A stretch of 53,514 nt of DNA from Croceitalea sp. (GTDB lineage: Bacteria; Bacteroidota; Bacteroidia; Flavobacteriales; Flavobacteriaceae), in assembly GCA_013001145.1 (NCBI GenBank), contig JABDND010000170.1:1-53514 (forward strand). Direction: 5' to 3'. A program made the translations under genes and the position numbers. The notes below the pieces were generated by a model. It was not told the origin of the DNA. It ran no database searches and saw only the letters and a list, made by a program, of their open reading frames with translations. Shown piece after piece: positions 17,711 through 26,224 of the stretch. The number at the start of each line of letters is the position of its first letter. The stretch's first letter is position 1.

Positions 17711-18163
17711 ATGTTCGAAGGTTTAAAAACTAAAGTGTCAGAAATAGTTGCAGGTCCAGCACGAAATGCCGACCAAAAAATGCTTGATATCTGTACGCTC
17801 TTGAAAGCTGATGTACCCCACTATGACTGGGTTGGTTTTTACTTTAAAAATGGAGATAAACGAGAACTAAAATTACGGGCATACGCCGGTGAACCCACGG
17901 ACCATACAATCATACCTTTTGGAAAGGGCATTTGTGGGCAGGTGGCGGAAAGTAATCAAAATTTTATAGTACCCGACGTGGCTGCCCAAGACAACTACAT
18001 TGCATGCAGCATTACGGTTAAATCTGAAATTGTAGTGCCCCTTTTTAAAAACGGTGAGAATATTGGACAAATAGACATTGATTCAAACACCCCAAATCCA
18101 TTTTCCGAAGCGGACGAGCGACTTTTAGAATATGTGAACCAAAAAGTAGCTGAAATTCTTTAA
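17711..18163 (+). CDS. msrC: GAF-domain free methionine-(R)-sulfoxide reductase
   Basis: This 150-residue single GAF-domain protein resembles fRMsr (E. coli YebR/MsrC), which reduces free methionine-R-sulfoxide with thioredoxin. The N-terminal helix is followed by YDWVGFYF (about residues 38-45), then PFGKGICGQVAE near 74-85 and DVAAQDNYIACS near 94-105. The two cysteines (in GKGICG and IACS) match positions of conserved catalytic cysteines in the family, and KSEIVVPLF matches the substrate-cage strand. I chose the ATG at 17711 because the frame further upstream has only a TTG and overlaps a hairpin. It stands alone, divergent from the metal cassette. A thiol repair enzyme beside copper genes would make sense, but the link is inference. 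Confidence 0.82.
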   Translation: MFEGLKTKVSEIVAGPARNADQKMLDICTLLKADVPHYDWVGFYFKNGDKRELKLRAYAGEPTDHTIIPFGKGICGQVAESNQNFIVPDVAAQDNYIACSITVKSEIVVPLFKNGENIGQIDIDSNTPNPFSEADERLLEYVNQKVAEIL

Positions 18164-18215
18164 AACTTATTTGGTTTTGTTGATAAACCGTTAAATTTTA
18201 TCCCCATTATTGAGG

Positions 18216-18223
18216 TATTTTTG
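18216..18223 (+). promoter_or_regulatory. Candidate -7 promoter box for purH
   Basis: TATTTTTG matches TANNTTTG exactly, 29 bases before the purH start. No TTTG is found at the ideal upstream distance. Confidence 0.3.
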
Positions 18224-18252
18224 ATGCTCCTAAATAAATGAACGATTGATTT

Positions 18253-19782
18253 ATGAGCACTATAAAAGCATCTTCGGCGTTGATTTCTGTATTCCACAAA
18301 GATGGTTTGGAGCCTCTTGTAAAAAAGATGGACGAACTTGGTATAACCCTTTATTCAACAGGAGGAACCGAAAAGTTTATCCGTGATCTGGGTATCCATG
18401 TAATTCCTGTAGAAGAAGTCACCAGTTATCCATCCATATTGGGTGGTCGCGTAAAAACACTGCATCCCAAAGTATTTGGTGGCATCTTAAATAGACAGGA
18501 CCATGACAGTGACGTTGCCCAAATGGAGGAATTTCAAATTCCGCAGTTAGATATCGTTATTGTCGATCTATATCCTTTTGAAAAAACGGTGGCAAGTGGC
18601 GCTTCCGAACAAGATATCATAGAAAAAATTGACATTGGTGGCATTTCACTAATACGCGCCGCAGCCAAAAACTATAAAGATGTGCTGTGTGTTTCTTCAA
18701 TGGAAGATTATTCAGATTTTTTATCCGTCATCAGCACTGGAAATGGTAGTACGAATTTGACAGATCGCAAGCGTTATGCAGCCAAAGCATTTAATGTATC
18801 ATCGCACTATGACACTGCCATTTTTAATTACTTCAATCAAAATCACGATCAAGCTGTTCTAAAAATAAGCGAGCTTAAAGGTCAAGTTTTGCGTTATGGC
18901 GAAAATCCCCATCAAAAAGGTTTTTTCTTTGGTGATTTCGAAGCCATGTTCACAAAATTACACGGCAAAGAGCTATCTTATAATAACCTTTTGGATGTAG
19001 ACGCTGCTGTAAACTTGATGCTGGAGTTCAAAAAAGACGACCCTACCTTTGCCATATTAAAACATAACAATGCTTGTGGTCTCGCAACTCGCTCAACCGT
19101 TCACAAGGCATATGTTGATGCCCTTGCAGGTGATCCCGTTTCTGCCTTTGGTGGCATATTGATCAGCAATGTTGAAATAGATGTCCCTACAGCAAAAGAA
19201 ATTCATCAACTGTTCTGTGAGGTGGTCATAGCTCCAAGCTATTCAAATGAGGCATTGGCCCTATTAAAAGGAAAGAAGAACAGGATAATTTTGATACAAA
19301 ACGAAGTAGCATTGCCAGATACCTTGGTACGCACTTGTTTAAATGGAGTTTTGGTTCAAGATAAAGATTTTAAGACCGATGACTTGGCCGAATTGCAATA
19401 TGCCACCAATAGCAAACCCACAAATGAACAATTACAAGATTTAATTTTTGCATCAAAACTATGCAAGCATACCAAGAGCAATACCATTGTCTTGGCCAAG
19501 AACCGCCAACTTTGTGCCAGTGGTACAGGACAGACTTCACGAGTAGATGCCCTCAACCAAGCCATACACAAGGCCAACCATTTTAAATTTGATTTAAAAG
19601 GAGCCGTTATGGCCAGTGATGCTTTTTTTCCATTCCCCGATTGTGTTGAAATAGCTCACAAGGCAGGCATAAGCAGCGTCATTCAGCCCGGAGGGTCAAT
19701 CAAAGACCAATTGAGCATTGATTATTGCAATGCAAATGATGTTGCCATGGTAATGACCGGCACACGTCATTTTAAGCATTAA
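18253..19782 (+). CDS. purH: Bifunctional AICAR transformylase / IMP cyclohydrolase
   Basis: PurH catalyses the last two steps of de novo purine synthesis: formylation of AICAR with 10-formyl-THF and closure to IMP. The 509-residue protein has an N-terminal methylglyoxal-synthase-like cyclohydrolase domain (LYSTGGTEKFIRDLGI near 34-49, GGRVKTLHPKVFGGIL near 64-79) and a C-terminal transformylase domain. The catalytic Lys-His pair is in KHNNACG near residue 270, YGENPHQKG is near 214, and the ending is the typical VMVMTGTRHFKH. Length is normal for the family. It lies 55 bases upstream of mreB in the same direction, a neighbourhood common in Flavobacteriaceae. Confidence 0.96.
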   Translation: MSTIKASSALISVFHKDGLEPLVKKMDELGITLYSTGGTEKFIRDLGIHVIPVEEVTSYPSILGGRVKTLHPKVFGGILNRQDHDSDVAQMEEFQIPQLDIVIVDLYPFEKTVASGASEQDIIEKIDIGGISLIRAAAKNYKDVLCVSSMEDYSDFLSVISTGNGSTNLTDRKRYAAKAFNVSSHYDTAIFNYFNQNHDQAVLKISELKGQVLRYGENPHQKGFFFGDFEAMFTKLHGKELSYNNLLDVDAAVNLMLEFKKDDPTFAILKHNNACGLATRSTVHKAYVDALAGDPVSAFGGILISNVEIDVPTAKEIHQLFCEVVIAPSYSNEALALLKGKKNRIILIQNEVALPDTLVRTCLNGVLVQDKDFKTDDLAELQYATNSKPTNEQLQDLIFASKLCKHTKSNTIVLAKNRQLCASGTGQTSRVDALNQAIHKANHFKFDLKGAVMASDAFFPFPDCVEIAHKAGISSVIQPGGSIKDQLSIDYCNANDVAMVMTGTRHFKH

Positions 19783-19788
19783 TTTTAC

Positions 19789-19796
19789 TACTTTTG
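19789..19796 (+). promoter_or_regulatory. Candidate -7 promoter box for the mreBCD-mrdA-rodA operon
   Basis: TACTTTTG matches TANNTTTG exactly, just after the purH stop and 41 bases before the mreB start. A -33 element is not clear. Confidence 0.33.
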
Positions 19797-19837
19797 CCGA
19801 TAAAATTTACCTTTAATCCAAATAATACATATTTCTT

Positions 19838-20866
19838 ATGGGATTTTTTGATTTCATGACTGAGGAGATTGCGATTGACCTTGGTACTGCAAATACTTTA
19901 ATTATTCATTTGGATAAGGTAGTTGTTGACAGTCCTTCAATTGTTGCGCGTGATCGCATATCTGGAAAAATTATCGCCGTTGGCAAGGAAGCCAACATGA
20001 TGCAGGGTAAAACCCATGAAAACATAAAGACCATTCGACCTTTAAAGGACGGCGTGATTGCAGACTTTGATGCCTCTGAGAAGATGATCAATATGTTCAT
20101 TAAAAATATCCCAGCCTTAAAGAAAAAATGGTTTCCACCTGCCCTACGAATGGTCATTTGTATTCCTTCAGGCATTACGGAGGTTGAAATGCGTGCAGTT
20201 AGAGAATCGGCAGAAAGAGTAAACGGAAAAGAGGTTTATCTAATTCATGAACCCATGGCGGCCGCCATTGGTATAGGCCTTGATATTATGCAGCCCAAAG
20301 GCAATATGATTGTAGATATAGGTGGTGGTACCACAGAAATTGCAGTAATAGCACTTGGTGGCATTGTCTGTGACAAATCGGTGAAAATTGCAGGTGATGT
20401 TTTCACTAATGACATCATTTATTATATGCGAACCCAGCATAACCTCTATGTAGGTGAAACCACCGCCGAGGCCATCAAAATTGAAATAGGCTCTGCCACC
20501 GAAGATTTGCAATCACCACCAGATGATAAGCAAATTCAAGGGCGTGATCTTTTGACAGGAAAACCAAAACAAGTTCAAATTTCATATCGTGAAATTGCAA
20601 AGGCACTTGACAAAAGTATTCTACGTGTTGAAGATGCGGTGATGGAAACGCTTTCACAAACTCCTCCAGAACTCGCTGCAGACATATATAATACAGGAAT
20701 TTATTTAGCTGGTGGCGGATCTATGCTTCGTGGTTTGGATCGTAGACTTTCCCAAAAAACAGATCTGCCCGTCTATATTGCCGAAGACCCTCTACGCGCC
20801 GTGGTTAGAGGCACAGGTATAGCTCTTAAGAATTTAGAACGCTACAAAAACATCTTAATTAAGTAG
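19838..20866 (+). CDS. mreB: Rod-shape-determining actin homologue MreB
   Basis: MreB forms membrane-bound filaments that guide lateral peptidoglycan synthesis. The 342-residue protein has the actin ATPase signatures in order: phosphate-1 DLGTANTLI at about residues 12-20, phosphate-2 DIGGGTTEIAVI near 163-174, and adenosine motif AGGGSMLRGLD near 286-296. The N-terminal MGFFDFMTEE supplies a short hydrophobic segment for membrane contact. Length is typical. It heads an elongation-complex operon: mreC follows after 54 bases, then mreD, mrdA and rodA. Confidence 0.97.
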   Translation: MGFFDFMTEEIAIDLGTANTLIIHLDKVVVDSPSIVARDRISGKIIAVGKEANMMQGKTHENIKTIRPLKDGVIADFDASEKMINMFIKNIPALKKKWFPPALRMVICIPSGITEVEMRAVRESAERVNGKEVYLIHEPMAAAIGIGLDIMQPKGNMIVDIGGGTTEIAVIALGGIVCDKSVKIAGDVFTNDIIYYMRTQHNLYVGETTAEAIKIEIGSATEDLQSPPDDKQIQGRDLLTGKPKQVQISYREIAKALDKSILRVEDAVMETLSQTPPELAADIYNTGIYLAGGGSMLRGLDRRLSQKTDLPVYIAEDPLRAVVRGTGIALKNLERYKNILIK

Positions 20867-20920
20867 TAATTAATTAAAGTAATACAAGGAACATTCTTTG
20901 AAACCAATCAATAAAATTGA

Positions 20921-21739
20921 ATGCAAAGAATTATCAATTTTATTCTTGAATACCGAAATGCATTTTTATATGCCTTCTTGGCATTGGTTTCTTTAATTTT
21001 CACATTACGGTCGCACAGTTACCACCAATCCAAATTTTTCAACTCCTCTAAATGGATATCGGGTTCGGTCTATAACGCTTCAAGCAATATTAAAGATTAT
21101 TTTAAGCTAAGAGAGGAAAATGAACGGCTTGCCACTGAAAATCAACGCCTGCGATACCAACTTTTTAATAGGTTACCCATGGTAGGGAGAACACTTGACA
21201 GTTCAAACATTGATTACGAGGTTATATTCGCCAGAGTCACTAAAAACAGTTTTGCTTCGCCTAGAAATTATTTGACCATTGATAAAGGCCTTAAGGATAG
21301 CATTAAACAAGATATGGGTGTGATTACCACCAAAGGCATATTGGGGATTGTTGAAAATACATCGCAGAATTATGCCATTGTACAAAGTATACTCAATACC
21401 AAATCCATCATCAATGCGAAAATTAAGAACACCAATTACTTTGGCTCGTTGATTTGGGATGCAAAAAAGTATGATGTCGTTCAACTTATCGACATCCCCC
21501 GATTGGTGCCGCTGACTGTGGGCGATACAATTGTCACAGGGGCAATGTCCAGTATTTTTCCGGAGAACATCCCTATAGGCGTGATTAAAAAATATGACCT
21601 CAATCAGGCCAAAAGCTTTTATAATATAGATATTGCCCTTTTCAATGATATGGCCAATATCAAGAATGTTTATATCATCAAGAATAGAAATAAGGCCGAA
21701 GTCTTAGAACTGGAAAAAAGCACTAACGATGTTGAATAA
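20921..21739 (+). CDS. mreC: Rod-shape-determining protein MreC
   Basis: MreC is a bitopic protein that links cytoplasmic MreB to the periplasmic synthases PBP2 and RodA. The 272-residue protein has one N-terminal membrane span (about residues 12-28), a periplasmic coiled coil (about 58-80, REENERLATENQRLRYQL), and the two beta-barrel domains with ARVTKNSFASPRNYLTIDKG near 105 and GDTIVTGAMSSIFPENIPIG near 202, a family hallmark. It overlaps mreD by 11 bases. Confidence 0.93.
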   Translation: MQRIINFILEYRNAFLYAFLALVSLIFTLRSHSYHQSKFFNSSKWISGSVYNASSNIKDYFKLREENERLATENQRLRYQLFNRLPMVGRTLDSSNIDYEVIFARVTKNSFASPRNYLTIDKGLKDSIKQDMGVITTKGILGIVENTSQNYAIVQSILNTKSIINAKIKNTNYFGSLIWDAKKYDVVQLIDIPRLVPLTVGDTIVTGAMSSIFPENIPIGVIKKYDLNQAKSFYNIDIALFNDMANIKNVYIIKNRNKAEVLELEKSTNDVE

Positions 21740-22238
21740 CCCGATTCTTATAAATATTCTTCGGTTTGCACTTTTGGTCATAGCACAAATATTAATTTTC
21801 AATCAACTCAATTTCTTTGGATTTATAAACCCATTGGTCTATGTGCTTTTTATTTATTGGTACCCTTTACGCGAAAATCGGGCATTCTTTTTATTGATCA
21901 GTTTTTTTCTTGGTTTTGTTATTGATGTATTTTCAGACACTATGGCCTTACATGCCTTGGCTACGGTTACATTAGCATATTCAAGACCCATTTTAATGCG
22001 TTTTATATTTGGTGCCAATTATGAACTTCAAGGTTTTACTTTTAAAAATGCAACGCGTTTGCAGCGAATGACTTATTTATTATTGTTAATTGTATTACAG
22101 CAAATCATATTCTTTTCGTTTGAAATTTTAAGTTTTGGCCATATCCTCTTAATTTTGAAGAAAATACTATTCACGAGTTTTGTGACGTTTATATTTTGTG
22201 TTCTGCTCAGTTCACTCTTTGCAGTTGAAAATGAATAG
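21729..22238 (+). CDS. mreD: Rod-shape-determining membrane protein MreD
   Basis: MreD is a small integral membrane component of the elongasome. The 169-residue protein is almost entirely hydrophobic, with about five spans. The motif FLGFVIDVFSDTMALHALATV near residue 60-80 (in two parts: FLGFVIDVFSD and TMALHALATV) matches the conserved GxxxDxxS...GLHA region of MreD. It overlaps the end of mreC by 11 bases and is followed by mrdA after 30 bases, so operon position alone would also support the call. Confidence 0.9.
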   Translation: MLNNPILINILRFALLVIAQILIFNQLNFFGFINPLVYVLFIYWYPLRENRAFFLLISFFLGFVIDVFSDTMALHALATVTLAYSRPILMRFIFGANYELQGFTFKNATRLQRMTYLLLLIVLQQIIFFSFEILSFGHILLILKKILFTSFVTFIFCVLLSSLFAVENE

Positions 22239-22268
22239 TCTACATTACCCCAAACAATCCATGGCAAC

Positions 22269-24137
22269 ATGAAAAAACTGTTATTGTCTTCTATTATTGT
22301 AATTATCGGCATCACCTTTATTGGTCGCTTGTCATACTTGCAATTATTCAGTTTTTCACCTAATCAATTACTTGAAGACCCCGCCATAAAAGAGGTTTAT
22401 GATTATCCTGAGCGAGGCTATATTTATGATCGAAACGGATTGCTTTTGGTAGGCAATCAACCGGCATATGATGTCATGGTCATCCCAAGGGAGACCAAAC
22501 CTTTGGATACCGTAGAATTTTGTGGGCTTTTGGGCATCACCAAAAAGCAATTTCTTAAAAAAATGGAATCGGCACAGGTTTATTCTACCAGGTTGCCTTC
22601 CGTGTTGGTGCCTCAATTGTCAAAAGAAGACTATGCCAGATTGCAAGAAAAAATGCGTAAGTACACAGGTTTCTATATTCAAAAAAGGTCTTTACGTGAT
22701 TATTTGACCAACAGCGCGGCCAATGTGCTTGGCTATATTAGTGAGGTCAATGAGGCAGATTTGAGAAAAAATTTATACTACCGTGCCGGAGAATTAAAAG
22801 GGCGTACGGGAATAGAAAAACAATATGAAGAAGTCTTGCGAGGAAGAAAAGGTGTAAAATTCATACAAAAAGATCGTTTTAATAGAGATATAGGACCCTA
22901 TAAAGATGGGGCTTTGGATACCTTGCCACAACTAGGCAGTGAGCTCCACATTACCATAGACAAGACATTGCAAGAGTATGGTGAAAAATTAATGAATGGT
23001 AAAAGAGGAGGTATTGTTGCCATTGAGCCCGCTTCTGGTGAAATTTTGACGATGATTTCAGGCCCTACTTACGACCCTGCCCTTTTGGTAGGGCGCAAGC
23101 GGTCTAAAAATTATACCAAACTTCATTATGACAGTATTGCAAAGCCTACCTGGGACCGTTCACTTCTGGCCCAGCCATCGCCCGGCTCACCATTCAAAAC
23201 GTTAAACGCACTCGTTGCACTTCAAGAGGGCGTGATAGATACGGAAACAAAAATCAGATGCTATAATGGTTTTTTTGTTGGAAGTGACAAAAAAGGGTGC
23301 CACTGTGGTGGTGGTAACCGCGATTTAAATGTCGGCATCTATAAATCATGCAATGCCTATTTTGCAGGGGTTTTCAGAAAAATATATGGCAAGTTTGAAA
23401 CCACCGATAAAGGTATGGATGTTTGGGAAAAGCACATGAAGAGTTTTGGTTTAGGCAATTATCTGGGTACGGACCTGCCTACAGGGCAACCGGGCAGAAT
23501 ACCGAACCGAGAATATTATGACAAACAATACGGTGATAACCGTTGGGCCCCAACCTTTATTATTTCGAATGCCATTGGTCAAGGTGAAGTTGCCGCAACT
23601 CCAATACAACTGGCCAACATGACCGCTGCCATCGCCAATAGGGGGTACTTTTACACGCCCCATATAGTTAAAAAAATTGCGGGCAAAAGCAACATAGATG
23701 CTAAATACACTGAAAGAAGATATACCACAATTGACAAAAAACATTTTGATCCCGTTGTAGATGGCATGGCCGATGTCTATAAGAAAGGTACGGCCCGTTG
23801 GATACAAGTGCCCAATATTGAAATTGCTGGCAAAACCGGCACCGTAGAAAATTTTACCAAAATCAATGGGGAGCGGGTTCAGCTCACTGATCATTCTGTT
23901 TTTGTGGCCTTTGCCCCAGTCAACAACCCTAAAATTGCAATTGCTGTATATATAGAACATGGTTACTACGGCAATCGTTACGCCGGCCATATTGCATCAT
24001 TGATGATAGAAAAATATTTAAAGGGTACAATTACGAGAAAAGACTTGGAAGAGCGAATGCTACAAAAGACTTTGGATCACGAGTACCAAAAACAGTATAG
24101 CACGGAGCCCTTTAAGATAAATGAATATGTCTGGTAA
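22269..24137 (+). CDS. mrdA: Penicillin-binding protein 2 (elongation transpeptidase)
   Basis: PBP2 crosslinks new peptidoglycan during cell elongation. The 622-residue class B PBP has an N-terminal membrane span (about 5-25), a dimerisation domain with the RGYIYDRNG motif at 49-57, and a C-terminal transpeptidase domain. The acyl-enzyme serine is in SPFK at 307-310, the second motif is SCN at 360-362, and the third is KTG at 522-524, all at normal spacing. Proline at the second SxxK position is slightly unusual. Cys331, Cys344, Cys346 and Cys361 cluster around the active-site loop. The end overlaps rodA by 17 bases, linking synthesis of the transpeptidase and the polymerase. Confidence 0.96.
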   Translation: MKKLLLSSIIVIIGITFIGRLSYLQLFSFSPNQLLEDPAIKEVYDYPERGYIYDRNGLLLVGNQPAYDVMVIPRETKPLDTVEFCGLLGITKKQFLKKMESAQVYSTRLPSVLVPQLSKEDYARLQEKMRKYTGFYIQKRSLRDYLTNSAANVLGYISEVNEADLRKNLYYRAGELKGRTGIEKQYEEVLRGRKGVKFIQKDRFNRDIGPYKDGALDTLPQLGSELHITIDKTLQEYGEKLMNGKRGGIVAIEPASGEILTMISGPTYDPALLVGRKRSKNYTKLHYDSIAKPTWDRSLLAQPSPGSPFKTLNALVALQEGVIDTETKIRCYNGFFVGSDKKGCHCGGGNRDLNVGIYKSCNAYFAGVFRKIYGKFETTDKGMDVWEKHMKSFGLGNYLGTDLPTGQPGRIPNREYYDKQYGDNRWAPTFIISNAIGQGEVAATPIQLANMTAAIANRGYFYTPHIVKKIAGKSNIDAKYTERRYTTIDKKHFDPVVDGMADVYKKGTARWIQVPNIEIAGKTGTVENFTKINGERVQLTDHSVFVAFAPVNNPKIAIAVYIEHGYYGNRYAGHIASLMIEKYLKGTITRKDLEERMLQKTLDHEYQKQYSTEPFKINEYVW

Positions 24138-25407
24138 AAGTACCCTCAGACGTTTAGATTGGCTTACAGTATTCCTTTATTTAGCCTTGGTCTTTTTTGG
24201 ATGGATTAATATCTACAGCACAACACTGGTCGACGAATCACTCTCCATTTTTGACCTCTCCACTTTATACGGCAAACAGCTCATTTTTATTGGGCTTTCC
24301 TTCTTGGTCATTTTAGGAGTCATGTCACTTGAATCTTCCTTTTTTGAGCGCTTTGCAAGTGTATTCTACATCATCTCTATCTTGCTCTTAATAGGACTGT
24401 TCATGTTTGGCAAAACGATTGGTGGGGCCAAATCGTGGTATGATTTAGGGTTTTTTAATTTGCAGCCTTCAGAGTTTGGCAAATTGGCAGCAGCATTGGC
24501 CATGGCAACTTATCTGAGCGATATTCAAACAGATATAAAAAAGGGCAAACATCAACTATTTGCCATTTTAATTATCGTAATTCCGGTATTGCTTGTTCTG
24601 CCACAACCTGATCCCGGTAGTGCATTAATTTACTTTTCGTTATTCTTCGTACTCTTTAGAGAAGGGTTGCCCCTTAAATATTTAGGTTTCTCAATCATAT
24701 TGATTGTTTTATTTGTAGCTACGCTTATGTTCGGTGTTGTTTGGGTGGGCATCGGTTTAGGAATACTGACATCACTTTTTTTTCTTTTCAAAAAGCCCGG
24801 TTTGAAAATTCCAAGAATCCCTCTTATCATTTTCTTGGTCAGTTGCATGGCAATCTCACTGTCGGTAAACTTTGTATTCAACAATGTATTTGAACAAAGG
24901 CATAGAGATCGATTTGGTTTATGGCTAGGTCTTGAAAAAGATCCCGTTAAATTGGAACAAATCAAAAAGACCATAGGTTACAATACCTATCAAGCGGAAA
25001 AAGCTATTGAATCGGGCGGATTTTGGGGTAAAGGCTTTTTGGAGGGTACGCGTACCAAAGGAGATTTTGTACCCGAACAACATACAGATTATATTTTCAG
25101 CTCAGTAGGTGAAGAATGGGGGTTTATTGGCACCGTACTCATCATTGTTTTATTTTCCCTTTTCTTTCTTCGACTCATACACCTGGCCGAACGTCAAAAA
25201 CGAGATTTTAGCAGAATGTTCGGATATGGTATTATTTCAATTCTATTGATTCACTATTTTGTAAATATTGGAATGGTAATTGGCCTCTTGCCAACTATTG
25301 GTATTCCATTACCTTTTTTTAGTTACGGGGGTTCTGGCCTTATTTTCTTTACTGCTATGCTGTTTATCTTTTTAAAGTTTGATACAGCTCGCTTAAAAGA
25401 ACTTTAA
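24121..25407 (+). CDS. rodA: SEDS peptidoglycan glycosyltransferase RodA
   Basis: RodA polymerises lipid II into glycan strands and works as a complex with PBP2. The 428-residue protein has about ten membrane spans. Signature SEDS segments are WYDLGFFNLQPSEFGKLA near residues 110-127, QPDPGSALIY near 160-169, FVPEQHTDYIFSSVGEEWG near 317-335, and the C-terminal PFFSYGGSGL near 398-407. An extra hydrophobic insert around 200-230 makes it slightly longer than E. coli RodA. The start overlaps the mrdA end by 17 bases. The stop overlaps that of the convergent nuclease gene by 4 bases, with no intergenic terminator. Confidence 0.95.
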   Translation: MNMSGKSTLRRLDWLTVFLYLALVFFGWINIYSTTLVDESLSIFDLSTLYGKQLIFIGLSFLVILGVMSLESSFFERFASVFYIISILLLIGLFMFGKTIGGAKSWYDLGFFNLQPSEFGKLAAALAMATYLSDIQTDIKKGKHQLFAILIIVIPVLLVLPQPDPGSALIYFSLFFVLFREGLPLKYLGFSIILIVLFVATLMFGVVWVGIGLGILTSLFFLFKKPGLKIPRIPLIIFLVSCMAISLSVNFVFNNVFEQRHRDRFGLWLGLEKDPVKLEQIKKTIGYNTYQAEKAIESGGFWGKGFLEGTRTKGDFVPEQHTDYIFSSVGEEWGFIGTVLIIVLFSLFFLRLIHLAERQKRDFSRMFGYGIISILLIHYFVNIGMVIGLLPTIGIPLPFFSYGGSGLIFFTAMLFIFLKFDTARLKEL

Positions 25408-26213
25408 AATTTCCAATTTTTCAATGTGATATGGCTTTCTACCTTAGATTGCCATTGCTGAGGTTTTTTATAAAAAAAGTCAAGGCCACTTTTGGCTTCC
25501 AACTCATCAATGGTAACCACATAATTTTTCAAGGGATTATTTGACGGTTGGTTGGGTATAACAAATGCTACGTACTGCAGCTGCTCATTATTGAATCTAA
25601 AAACCAATTTGTAGAATTCATTGGGCACATCAACATCTTCATACCCTATTTCGGTCAAGTTTGATTTTAAGATACCGCCAGTGATGATATAAAGATCGCC
25701 ATACGCGCGGCACCATTTTCTGGTTTGAATTTCAAGTCGGTTCCATATACCCGCGTTAAACTCACGATTTTGAGGGGCAATATTACTTGTATAAAAAGTT
25801 TCGTTATAGGCTTCTATTGAAAATCTTCGATCACCTGCCGGACATAAATGACCTCTATCATAACCTGATCCTTTATAATTTCTCCAATCTGCCGATACAG
25901 TCCTGACTTTTGGGTCTTCGATGAAATATGGCCTTTTTCTATCATCATTAGTCAAGTGCCTTCTTTTAAGCTGGTATGCTACCCACTCAGCCTGTTCGTA
26001 AGGCTCGCTGTATGAAAGCATATAATGATCATGGAGGATAATCTCGTTAAACGTGGTCGAAGGCAAGTATGACGCTTCAAATGGTAATTCGGATGTATCA
26101 AAATGATCATAATCTTGAGACGAAAAATCTGTGCCATAGTAATTTTCAAAACACCAGAAGCCGATGGCCATGGCTATAAAGAGTACAATGTATATGATTT
26201 TGTTCTTTTGCAT
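25404..26213 (-). CDS. Membrane-anchored DNA/RNA non-specific endonuclease
   Basis: This 269-residue protein has an N-terminal signal anchor (about residues 5-23) and a beta-beta-alpha-Me (NUC1/Serratia-type) nuclease domain. The catalytic motif is intact as YDRGHLCPAGDR near 118-129, where DRGH holds the general-base His. The metal-binding Asn lies in FYTSNIAPQNREFNAGIWNRLE (best read as TSNIAPQ then NAGIWNRLE) near 139-161. These enzymes cleave double- and single-stranded DNA and RNA, typically outside the cytoplasm for nutrient scavenging. I start at the ATG at 26213; a TTG lies one codon upstream. It follows the arylsulfotransferase-like gene by 11 bases and ends overlapping rodA on the other strand. 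Confidence 0.87.
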   Translation of the reverse strand: MQKNKIIYIVLFIAMAIGFWCFENYYGTDFSSQDYDHFDTSELPFEASYLPSTTFNEIILHDHYMLSYSEPYEQAEWVAYQLKRRHLTNDDRKRPYFIEDPKVRTVSADWRNYKGSGYDRGHLCPAGDRRFSIEAYNETFYTSNIAPQNREFNAGIWNRLEIQTRKWCRAYGDLYIITGGILKSNLTEIGYEDVDVPNEFYKLVFRFNNEQLQYVAFVIPNQPSNNPLKNYVVTIDELEAKSGLDFFYKKPQQWQSKVESHITLKNWKF

Positions 26214-26224
26214 CAAAAAAGTGA

